A stretch of DNA of 64,000 nucleotides from Nigrospora sphaerica (Eukaryota; Ascomycota; Sordariomycetes; Amphisphaeriales; Apiosporaceae), in assembly GCA_018287875.1 (NCBI GenBank), contig JAGVVL010000001.1:2542001-2606000 (forward strand), written 5' to 3'. The notes under the pieces were generated by a model. It was given only the letters and a program-made list of their open reading frames with translations. It did not search any database and was not told the origin of the DNA. Below are positions 54,917 to 64,000 of the stretch, piece after piece (the first letter of the stretch is position 1; every line of letters begins with the position of its first letter). The position numbers and the translations under genes are program-made.

Positions 54917-57757
54917 AGTCGCAGGTCGGCAAGAAATAGGGGAGCCTCTAGATTTGCGAGGTTGTGATTTTCAACAACGTGGCGGCATACTGATCTAGCA
55001 AGAGATGTTGGTGGTGGGGTGCCTTGGAATAGCCGGTGAAATCCTGGGAGTATGCGCTACCGACCTAGGTAGACAGACACTCGCGTGTCGAACGTACGGG
55101 AGACGTGTGGCAACTTGCAACGTTTTCGGGGCCTGCGTCAGTTAAAGGTGAATTCCAAGAAAAGAAGAGCAGCTTAAGGCTGGACAAGGGGTAGGAGATC
55201 CTGGAGGTGCGAAGCGAAAAGGTGGTGCTACGAATGGAGCAGGGTAGCGCAGTATGCACACTCCCTGCCAGGATCGCGCCTTTATGTCGCGACCCTGGGC
55301 TGCGATCTCTTGAGGGTGGAACCCATGTCATGTGCTCGGAAGTTCGCATATTTACTTCGTTGGGAATCCGAGGAGACGGCTGGTCTGGATTGGTCGTCCC
55401 ATCCCAGGCGCACCTCGGTTGCTTACCGACCTTCGCCAAGCGAGCCTGGGCATGTTGTGGACGAGCTCGACTCCAGGAAAACATGAATACGAAGGAGCAC
55501 AACCTACAACCATGGATAGCCCTTTCGGTAACGGATCTGCTATTGCCGACATAACCACACATGGGATGCAACAGCGGGCCGGAGGGGACGGGTCTGGACG
55601 GCGGTGAACGTGTGATGTGCCTGGAGGAGCAACGGACAAAGTTCCACGAGAGGCCCCGGGGGGGTGGTCCCCAACGTCGGCCAGGCCGCCTGGTTGGCAG
55701 CCGGTCTCCAGTCTACATACACCAATGCGCGGCCCCGAAATTGGGCAAAGAGGTGGCGGCATCGCATGCTGGACACGTTTCTGAGTAGCACATCCGCCGC
55801 AAGCGAGGTCAGGACATGAAGTTCGGTTATTCGGCGGCGCAAAATAAAGGAGGAGGGCGGCCAACGGTTGTGGAGGCGGCATCGAATCGCAGGGTTCTAG
55901 CCTGTACCTCTAATGTTTAGCGCTCGCGGGCCCTACGACAAAGGGACCCATTCCCTGGAGCCCCGCCTGTCTCCCCCCTCCATCTAGAAGAAGAATAAGG
56001 ACCCCACTGGCGGATACCTATCCATCCGAGCGTAAGCGAGTCTGCTGCCCTGCGCACCTCCTAATCTCCAGTATGTATGTACATAGGATACAGGAAGAGA
56101 TGGCCTAGGTAGGTACTGTGCAGCTGTCAAGCCATGACCGAGCAAAAAGTGTCCAAGCGAGGTCAGCCAGAGCAGGTGGATATGGTAGTATACCCGTTTC
56201 GCGTCGCATTTATGCATGCGGCCGCCGTGCCTCAGCCTTTTGCACGATTCGTGACCGGCATGCGGACGGACAAGAAGACAGGCAGGCCGACGGGAATGAT
56301 GAAGCCAGGTCGGGAATGATGAAGTCAGGTCCGGAGCGATCTGGTCGGCCTTGGCTAATCGAGACCCGTCAGCGTTGGCGACCACCCTGCCCGACCCCAT
56401 CGTCATCCATGCGCCAACGGCAAAGAGTTGTTTTCTGTACGGAGTAAACACGCTTGAACTGGCCCGTGACGGGGAGCAAACGACAGCCTGGCAGGGAGAG
56501 ACCCCCAAATACCATGTTGGAGGGGTCATCTGCCGCAACGTCTACATAAGGTAGTAAAGGGTGTGTACTACCTCAGTACGGAAAGATAAGTAGAGAGACA
56601 TGGCAGCCCTGCAAACTGCCCAGGCTTGGTACCGACCACCCTCGCTTGCCCCAAACGGATGGCGATGCGAGGCGAGGGCCGGCACCCCGACCCATGCCTC
56701 CAACTTTGGGGCTCGGACGCACTAGCCGTCGGCTGTCAATACGGACCCCGGGATGCGGCACGCAAGCGATGCCTTTTAAGGTGCCGCTAATCCTTATGCT
56801 CTCGGCACCCAGTGTCATTACTCAGAAGCACGACCGCGACGTGTGGTCTTAAGACTGGATGGTGGAGAGTACATGGCAAGCATTAGGTTGGAAGCCTTCC
56901 AGTTGGTTGGCAGGTACAAGCTCACTCACGTGGGTCGTCTAACGAACCCACGATGGGTTCTTGCGCGCTCCAGGTTGTAGCACGCACACCATGGACTCGG
57001 GATGTGTCAACTCGGCTACATGATTCGCCTGCGAATCCGCTTTATTTTACCACAATGGAATTGGGAGGTAGCACGGTAGCTACTATTACCACAACGAAAC
57101 AAGGTAGCTTGGCGCTTGTGAGGCAGTTAGGTAAGGGGGTAATAAGTGGTTGCTCCCTCCAATACGCTTGCATACAGATTTTGTTGAACTCGACTTCTGC
57201 CCTTTGCTGTAAAACCCGTCCGATTCTAGTTTGTCTATCAATCTCTGAACAATCGTGTAAAAAAGCGTATATTGCATCCAACCTGTCGCGGAGCTAGTGC
57301 CTCTTTTGTGATGATACTCAAGCCAAGTGAACCGACGAACCATAAATTGGGTTGTACCTGCGCGTACTTGCGCGCTTCGCATTTTAATGCAACCCCAAAC
57401 GCAGCAGAGCATGTCGATGGTCTGCCAAATGTCTTGAATTGGCTGATAGTATACCGAATCCGGAAACGCCCCTTCTCACCATGCTCGTTTGTCTATCGTG
57501 AATCATTCTCGCAAGGCCATGCATGAAACATAGGAAAGCCGCCATCAAATCCACAGAGGCCCGACGCACCGACGACTCTCCCAATAGATTGGCCTCCATC
57601 CCATCCCATCCTCTCACTACCCCATTCTCCATCCACTTCTTTCTTTACTCATCCCGTTTGCGCGTCCACTGGCTGCATGCAACGGCTAAAACCCCGCGCG
57701 TGCTAGTCCCGCTTGCCAAGCGCCCTGCCTCTTCCACACGCAATCATACCAGGATCA
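54917..57757. other. intergenic, no supported gene
   Basis: About 2.8 kb. The left end is the transporter's promoter side. It contains ACCTAGGT (55063-55070), a CCTAGG core (56104-56109) and a 20-bp tandem duplication (56291-56330). The right third (about 56.95-57.5 kb) is less GC-rich. Open frames have no recognisable motifs. Confidence 0.55.
56291..56330. repeat. 20-bp direct tandem duplication
   Basis: Two adjacent 20-bp units starting CGGGAATGATGAAG, differing at one base (C/T). Intergenic. Confidence 0.9.
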
Positions 57758-59398
57758 TCACGCCATGCGACGTTCAACGATCGCCTCGCCCACTGGCTTT
57801 CCGGCCACGAAACCGTTGTTGCTCCCGCCGTGCTCGTAGACCTTCTGGCCTCGCAGCCACGTCTCCTTGACGCGGCCCTGGAACGTCTTGCCTTCCCACG
57901 GCGAGCACTTGTTCTTCCAGTGCATGCCGTGGCTCTGCAGGACCCACTCCTCCGACTCATCGAAGACGCAGATGTCGGCATCCATTCCCACCTTCAACGC
58001 ACCCTTGCGGTGCGACAGCCCGACCTGTTGCGCCGTAGCCACACAGCAAAGGCGTACAATATCGAGAATACCGGGTGCCTTGGCCGACCTCTGCAATCGC
58101 TGCGTTGAAACGGTGTGCAGGATGGGAAGCCCGAGTCCGACCGACGAGATGCCGCCCCAGGCGGCGAAGAAATTACCCTGGTGTTTCGCAGCAGCCTCCC
58201 GGGCCGTCTGCAGGTCAGCCGAGATGTCGACACCCGAGTCGGAGTGGCGCATTTGCGCCGGCTCCGTGGCCTGCAAGTGAGGAGGCAGGTGCTTCAACTC
58301 GGGCGTGCAGGGCGAGTGGTCCGACACGATAGTCTTGATGCATGAGTCAGGCGCTTGGAGTTCCTCCCACAGGCCGTCCTGGTTGACCTGTTCCCGGATG
58401 GGCGGGCAGCACTTGTACCGGCTGTCGCCATTTCCGACCTCCTCGGACGCAAGGCCCAGATAGTGGAAGCAGGTCTCGGCCGTGATCTGGATCCCGGCCT
58501 TGCGGGCGGCCTTCAGGATGGGGATGGCCTGCGTCGCCGACAAGTGCACGATGTGCAAGTGCAGGTCAGGGGCCAGGTGCGCCAAAGAAACGATCTCGTC
58601 GATGGCGCATGTCTCGAAGACTGGCGGCCGCGACTCCAGGAAGGTCTGATACGCAGTCAAGTCGCCATGGGGGGCCAGGGGGGGCTCCGAGGCTTGGACG
58701 GCATCCCCCACCGAGTCGGTGATGGGGGGGATCATCTCGGCGTGGAACATGAGCGTGGTGGGTGTTCCGTTCAGCGTCTTCATGGCCAGGGCGATATCGC
58801 CAGATGAGACGGCCGGGAACTCGTCGACCTGTTACGTGTCAGCACGCACCGTCTGGTCGGATGGGGCGGGTCAACGTACACCTGACTCGATCAAGAAACC
58901 TTTGAAGCCGCGCACGCCGGCTTCGACGAGGGGCAGGAGCTCGTCGGCGTTACCGGGAATCACGCCACCATAGAAGCCGACGTCGACCCAGCATTGGCCC
59001 TGGCTGGCGGCAAGCTTCTCTTTGAAACCAGCCACGGTAGTCGTCGGCGGAATAGCGTTCAGAGGCATGTCAACGACGGTCGTCACGCCTCCAGACGCGG
59101 CGGCCCGGGTACCCGTGTTGAAGCCTTCCCACTCAGTCCGGCCCGGCTCGTTGAGATGAACATGAGCATCGACCAAGCCGGGGATGAGCAGCTTCGACCC
59201 ATGATCAATGTACGTGGCCGAAGACGGAAAAGACGACTGGGGCAAGACGGCAGGCACAATGGATACGATTTTACCCGACGCCGGCGAGACAGAAATGGTA
59301 GCCGGCGTGAGGGCAAGACCGTCGTCCAGAGTCAGGACGGCCCGGGTGGAGACGAGCACGGTGAGCGGCTCGGAGCCAGAAGCCGAAACGGAGCCCAT
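57758..59398 (-). CDS. allantoinase
   Basis: Two exons (59398-58880 and 58828-57758) give 529 residues. The enzyme hydrolyses allantoin to allantoate in purine-nitrogen catabolism. It belongs to the cyclic amidohydrolase family: VDAHVHLNEPGRTEWEGF supplies metal ligands His79 and His81, Lys167 in GFKGFL is the expected carboxylated lysine, MFHAE and HIVHLS give later His ligands, and VSDHSPC carries the catalytic Asp. The VVDMPLNAIPPTT segment is typical of allantoinases rather than dihydroorotases or hydantoinases. The intron (58879-58829, 51 nt) has GTACGT and CAG and joins IESG to VDEFP. The length agrees with fungal allantoinases. Two GATAAG sites close upstream suggest AreA/NIT2 nitrogen control. 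Confidence 0.95.
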
Positions 59399-61654
59399 GG
59401 TGAAAGGATGGAGACGAAGCCGCTGTGCTGGCGGGGCAAGAGCGAAACCCGGGGTAGCACGCCGTCGGGATGCGATAAGCGATGCCGATACGCCGCCTTG
59501 GACGATACGATGCCCGTCTTATCACAGACGAGGGGTGGTAACGGGCGGGGGTGGGACCAGCAGAACGGAGGAGGGGTGCTTGGGAAACGAGAGACAAAAG
59601 GACAGTCACAGCACGGTCCGAGGCGGGAGCAAGATAGCAGGGGGCAATATGGTGAGGGAGGGAGGGCCAACGGGAAACGGAAGGGAAAAATAAGAGGAAA
59701 AGAGAAAGAGCAGAGCACAGGAATCGACAAGAACGACTACGGCCGGATTTCACGAGAGGAAGAAGACGGGGGAAAGGGGCCTTCGGGCCGGACCCTTTCT
59801 TTACGTTAGCATCGAGTCAACAGCATCCACCCTCAGCCGACGCCGCCTCGGCAGACGAAGCGTCCTAGTCAGAACAGTCTGGTGGGGGTGGTGCATGATC
59901 GGGAGGTTATCTCGAATCCAGGTGGTGGGCACGACCTCTCCCGCTCGGAAGAGACAGAGCGTGGAAGATAAGAGAAGCCGGTGTTGGTCTTGTCTAGCGG
60001 CGGGACCCTGGATTTGGACCAAGGCCGGGTTATCACGGGGCTCTGATTCGTCGAGCGGGTCTTACTTGGCGGGCTCGGCTGTCGCTTACACACGCACGCA
60101 CGCGCAGCAGCAGCGCGGACATGGGAGGAGAGAGAGCGAGAGAGGAAGGACAGGCTCAAACAACTCTGTCCGTCCGTCTACACCCTAGCCATCGGGTTTG
60201 GCCGGCGCGGGCATGGGTTGAGACTGACTGCTGCTGTTGCTGGACACCGCCTCGCCGTAACTGGCTGCGACCAGTTCGTGCCCAGCCTTGCCCCGTTGTA
60301 GCTAGTGACTGCGATCTAGACCGGACAACCGCCTTCTCGAAGACGGGCCTCTGGTCCCTATCGAGTTATCATCAAGTTATTATCGAGCAATCATTACTCG
60401 ATCTTTTCAAGCCTCTCTCCGACGTCACCCCGATCGAGCGCCCGTCCACTAGCAAACAGTCCCGCACCCAATCGAGTAATGGGGTAAACCCTTGAATAGG
60501 TAGGTAGTAGAAGCAGCCCAGTCAGTCGCAACACACACTCCTGTTTGTTCGAATCAGCTCGAATCACACCGCCGGGGGTTTCTTGGGGATCGGGGTCCGC
60601 CCATCGATCTGCTCGTCCCCCGAAAAGCACCCACGCATTCATCCATCGACGAGAGACCGGCGGGCGGCAGTTGGAACCAGGCCCTTGAACTCTCCCCACC
60701 TATTGCCGAATGTGTCCCGCTGGCCTCCGCAATCCGCGCCGACGGTGGCCGCTCTTCTCCCAGTCGGCGCTTCATATGGAGGCGGGCATGTTTTGCTTCA
60801 CCCAGCCATACCCACCGCGGACGAAATTTGGCTAGCTGCCGTTGCCCCTGTATCTTGCATGGCTGCCGCCCTTATGCGTCCCCTATGGAAGCCCCGCTAT
60901 CATCCATCTCCTCGTGTCATGGCGTGCACGCCCGTGGGTTTTGGCTTCGGGTAAGAGACGCCACTATCCACCTGGCCTCTGTGCGACAAATCCTTAGCCG
61001 GCCAGTCCCATCGCCGACCATCGGAGCTGCCCGCCGCCCGCCGCCCGCCGCCCAGGCAAACAACAGCGCTTCCCCAAGTGGCGCAACTTCGCCCCGTCGA
61101 TTGCGTCCCAGGACAGGCCCAGCACAGCCTGGATCCGATACACTACTTTACCGCTATCAAAGACGCCTCCCGGCCCACGCTGAATATCCGCTATCGTATG
61201 TTGTCCCATGGTCTCGGCCAACGACCTGCCCGCGCTGGCATCTCTTTGCAGTTTCCGAATTGCGGTCTTTGTCTGCTTCCTAGTGGCCGTTTCTCCGTGG
61301 CAATACCGCCCTGCATACCGACTAGAGGCGCAGGCTTACGTGCGTTGGACCGCATCCTCATTCGTCGATATTGGCATGCTGTCACTGTCTAGTCGTCATG
61401 AGCCCGACGCGTACGGGGCCAGGGTAAATCGAATGTTGCACTCGGCCTCGGGAGAATACCATAGGAACCGCGACGCTGGCTTACGATATGGGCAACTAAG
61501 TGAACCACGAACGTCATGAATGCCCATCCAGGCCACTGAAACAACGCGGGGCGTCCTCTTCGCAGCGCGATATATATTTCCTAGTGTTCACCATGTCTGC
61601 TGCTTCGTCTCGGCCCGGACAGGTCACAGGTTGAACCCCACGTAGCTCGAAACG
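59399..61654. other. divergent intergenic region with GATA sites
   Basis: About 2.3 kb between the allantoinase and the DAO-family oxidoreductase, holding both promoters. GATAAG sites are listed separately. A TATATAT run at about 61570-61576 lies 80 bp before the oxidoreductase start. Open frames are short or antisense extensions and are not called. Confidence 0.6.
59474..59523 (-). promoter_or_regulatory. paired GATAAG sites upstream of allantoinase
   Basis: GATAAG on the plus strand at 59474-59479 and its complement CTTATC at 59518-59523, that is 76-125 bp upstream of the allantoinase start. Two close GATA-core sites are the usual arrangement for AreA/NIT2 activation of nitrogen catabolic genes. 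Binding is inferred. Confidence 0.5.
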
Positions 61655-63114
61655 ATGGGGATTGCGAACCATTTGCTTCCTGTGCCAAATCCCACAAAGC
61701 CATATTGGCGCTCGGAGCTTCACCGCCTGGACTCGCACCACTCGACCAAGGAGCTGCCATCAACATGCGACACCCTCATCATTGGCGCCGGCATGTCGGG
61801 CGTCTCGGTCGCCTATCATCTTTCACGGGATAGTGCTCCAGGCACTTCACCCTCCATCGTCCTGTTGGAAGCCCGCCAGGTGTGCAGCGGTGCGACCGGA
61901 CGCAACGGTGGTCATGTGAAGGTCAAGACGACAACATTGCTCTCGGCTCTTGCCAATAACGGGCTCGAAGCAGCCGAAAGTCTTGCCGACTATGTGAGGG
62001 CACAAATCTATGCGATCAAGGACGTTGTGGAACGAGAGGGACTCGAATGCGAATTTGAGCTACGCAGGAGTTACGACGTGTTCCTTAGCAACGACGGGCT
62101 GTCGACGTTGAAGCACGTGTGGGATGAAGCGGTCAAGCGAGGCGACCGGTGGACACGCGACAGAGATTTCATCGACAACAGATTCGCCGAGCAGCTCACG
62201 TCGGTTCGAGGCGCGAAATTTGCTTTCAGCACGCCCTCCTGCTCGTTCTGGCCCTACAAATTCGTCACGCAGCTTCTTGAGAAAGCAATGGACAAGAACC
62301 CGAACCTCAATCTGCAGACCGAGACTCCCGTCATGGGCATCGAGAGTCCGAAAGGAGGGGAAGATGCATTCACAGTCGTTCACACGGATCGGGGGTCAAT
62401 ACGAGCTAGGAAGGTGGTCTTCGCGACAAATGGGTATACGGCAGGTCTGCTGCCACAGTACCAGGGTGTCATCACCCCTTACAAAGGAACGGCGGCCCAT
62501 CTTGCTCCTCCGAGCGGCGGCGAGCCCGTGTATCCCCATCTCAGCAACACGTACAATATCGACTATGGGCTCACGGAGTACGAAGGAGACACAGTAGACT
62601 ACCTCAACCCCCGCCCAGATGGCGGCATCGTCGTCGGCGGCGCGAACTGGCTCTTCCGAGAGAAGCGAGATACTTGGATCAACAACATCGACGACTCCAC
62701 TCTCATGCAGCCCGTTATGGAAGCCCGGTACTTTGAGGGTTATATGCAACGGGCTTTCAGAGGCTGGGATGACAGCGGGACGATTCTGCAGAAGGTATGG
62801 ACCGGAAGTAAGTTCCATTTCATGTCCCCGTGGACGGGCTCGTCCCTTAGCGATTGGCACAGGCGGCTGACCTCAAGTTCGGCAATGCAGTTCAAGCCAG
62901 TACGTCCGATGGCGCGCCGCATGCCGGTGTTGTGCCCGAGCAGCCGGGCACCCTCATACTCGCTGGGTACAATGGGGGTGGAAATGCCCTCATCTTCCTG
63001 TTGGCCAAAGGCATCGCGCAAATGCTTCTCACCGGCGGTGCCTTTGAGGACATCGACCCAGTCGTGCCCCGAAATTTCAAGACCACGAAGGAAAGACTGG
63101 GGGCGCAAAGCTGA
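61655..63114 (+). CDS. DAO-family FAD-dependent oxidoreductase
   Basis: Two exons (61655-62807 and 62891-63114) give 458 residues. The N-terminal Rossmann motif LIIGAGMSGVSVAYHL (41-56), followed by VLLEARQVCSGATGRNGGHV, is typical of D-amino-acid-oxidase-like (PF01266) flavoenzymes of the fungal group close to bacterial gamma-glutamylputrescine oxidases. VVFATNGYTAGLLP marks the second half of the FAD fold, and ILAGYNGGGNALIFLLAKGIAQML at the C-terminus is the final FAD-contacting GxGG segment. It likely oxidises an amine or amino acid and reduces O2; the substrate is unknown. The intron (62808-62890, 83 nt) has GTAAGT, branch CTGAC and CAG. It restores the C-terminal domain, while the unspliced frame runs on to 63289 without any motif. 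It is divergent from the allantoinase gene, which could hint at a nitrogen-scavenging role. Confidence 0.9.
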
Positions 63115-64000
63115 AGTGCTTCCGGACCTCCTTGCGGAGGTGGGGCCCTCTGCCAAGTATACGATTTCGGCGTTGATGTTTCTTATGTCGTGGCGGGAAC
63201 TCTCCTTCGAGGCAACTCATCCACTACCCTACAGTACTCGCAACGCAAACGCCAATCGGAAAAACAAGCGGTCTGGGGGACAAGAGTAAAAGCCACATGA
63301 GATTGAGAATCTCACGGAGGCCTCGACCGACGACGCGTGGAAACGCAGTACCCAGGAACCGGGTTGTGTCGGTGACTGTTTCGTGGTAGAGGAGTTGTTG
63401 CAATCATGGGTAAGGTAAGTAATCTGACTTGCGCGTTGACTTTTTGGCCGCTTGCGAATCCTACATATAGATAAATACCTATGGTATGTTCAAGACAGAT
63501 ATCAATGCCGCCGTCGCGTTGCTGGGCAAGTCACTGGGAACCGCCGAATTTGGGTTGCCACTGCCTGCCCGAGGGGGGATTCTGGTGATTTTTTTACGCC
63601 CACGATGGCGGCATTGGGTCTGCGGTTACGAAGCATACCACAAAAGCACGCTTTTTCATGCGCGCTCCGCTGATGGGGAATTACGTTCCACCAATACTGT
63701 CGTACTCAAACAGGCAGCAGGGACTTCCTTGAAAAGCATCAGCCAGAGTCGATCGGAACTCGGTTACACCCCCCCAGCGCCCACTTGGACTACGTCTCCC
63801 ACACCGAACAATCGGCTGAGGAGCTGGCGGCCGCCTGTGCCGCGCATGGCAAACTCTAGTCCGGACGCTAAGTGGAAGTTCGTGGAATGAGCAAAGGGCG
63901 CCATGGCATTATGCAGCTCATGAACCAATGACCATCGAGGTGGTTCCTGCCTATCACTTTGTCATGCGAAACGGCCATTCCCTCCTGATTCGCCTTATGT
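63115..64000. other. 3' flank to window end, no supported gene
   Basis: About 0.9 kb. A 134-codon open frame (63486-63890, +) has no recognisable motif. In another frame, 63781-63860 reads DYVSHTEQSAEELAAACAAHG, which faintly resembles a helix of short-chain dehydrogenases, but no cofactor motif is present. A gene crossing the window edge cannot be excluded. Confidence 0.45.

Noticed and set aside
58994..59809. 271-codon plus-strand open frame
   Set aside because: Antisense of the allantoinase first exon extending into its promoter; low-complexity Gly/Arg/Lys-rich tail.
63486..63890. 134-codon open frame and a nearby SDR-like helix reading
   Set aside because: The frames do not agree, no TGxxxGxG or YxxxK motif is seen, and similarity is limited to one helix-like string.

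Overview
The window is nuclear DNA of a filamentous ascomycete (Pezizomycotina, most likely a Sordariomycete). The evidence is short introns of 50-160 nt with GT(A/G)NGT donors and CTAAC/CTGAC branch sites, high GC, a class II hydrophobin, a CE5 esterase, a Zn2Cys6 regulator and a full-length ABCG transporter. I rebuilt exons by hand from splice signals and reading-frame continuity. Each proposed intron-containing gene sums to a whole number of codons, but no transcript evidence was available.

Layout. 1-10 kb: a PTC7-like mitochondrial PP2C phosphatase (+), a small GPI-anchored Kre9/Knh1-type wall protein (-), and a METTL18/Hpm1-type protein-histidine methyltransferase (-). 10-18 kb: a type I Baeyer-Villiger monooxygenase (+, five exons), a class II hydrophobin (+, three exons), and an MDR-family NADPH-dependent alkenal/one reductase (-). 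20-24 kb: a 1,235-residue Reb1-like Myb protein (-) that begins with a myristoylation-like MGNQQS. 26.9-32.1 kb: a CE5 acetylxylan esterase (+) and a Zn2Cys6 regulator with an AT-hook (-). 32-43.9 kb: an approximately 11.8-kb stretch with no gene I can support, ending in an AT-rich island. 43.9-45.8 kb: a decayed locus (see below). 46.2-49.1 kb: a GNAT acetyltransferase (-) and a DJ-1/Hsp31-type protein (-). 50.7-54.9 kb: a full-length ABCG transporter (-). 57.8-63.1 kb: an allantoinase (-) and a DAO-family FAD oxidoreductase (+).

The most notable item is the decayed locus at 43.9-45.8 kb. On the minus strand it holds collinear fragments of a squalene-hopene-cyclase-like triterpene cyclase, broken by at least four frameshifts and lacking the segment that carries the catalytic DXDD. 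These are followed by fragments of a sterol-type UDP-glycosyltransferase. A cytochrome P450 fragment abuts the cyclase start in divergent orientation. The order cyclase then glycosyltransferase matches the fused architecture of enfumafungin synthase (EfuA), so I read this as a relic of a fungal triterpene-glycoside biosynthetic locus. It lies between a gene desert with an AT-rich tract and housekeeping-type genes.

The remaining genes do not form one obvious pathway. Wall and surface functions (hydrophobin, GPI protein, CE5 esterase), redox enzymes (BVMO, MDR reductase, DAO oxidase), stress response (DJ-1), purine-nitrogen catabolism (allantoinase, with two close GATAAG sites upstream) and export (ABCG) are interspersed with 1-3 kb GC-rich spacers. 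These spacers are rich in microsatellites and in a recurring TACCTAGGTA-type palindrome.
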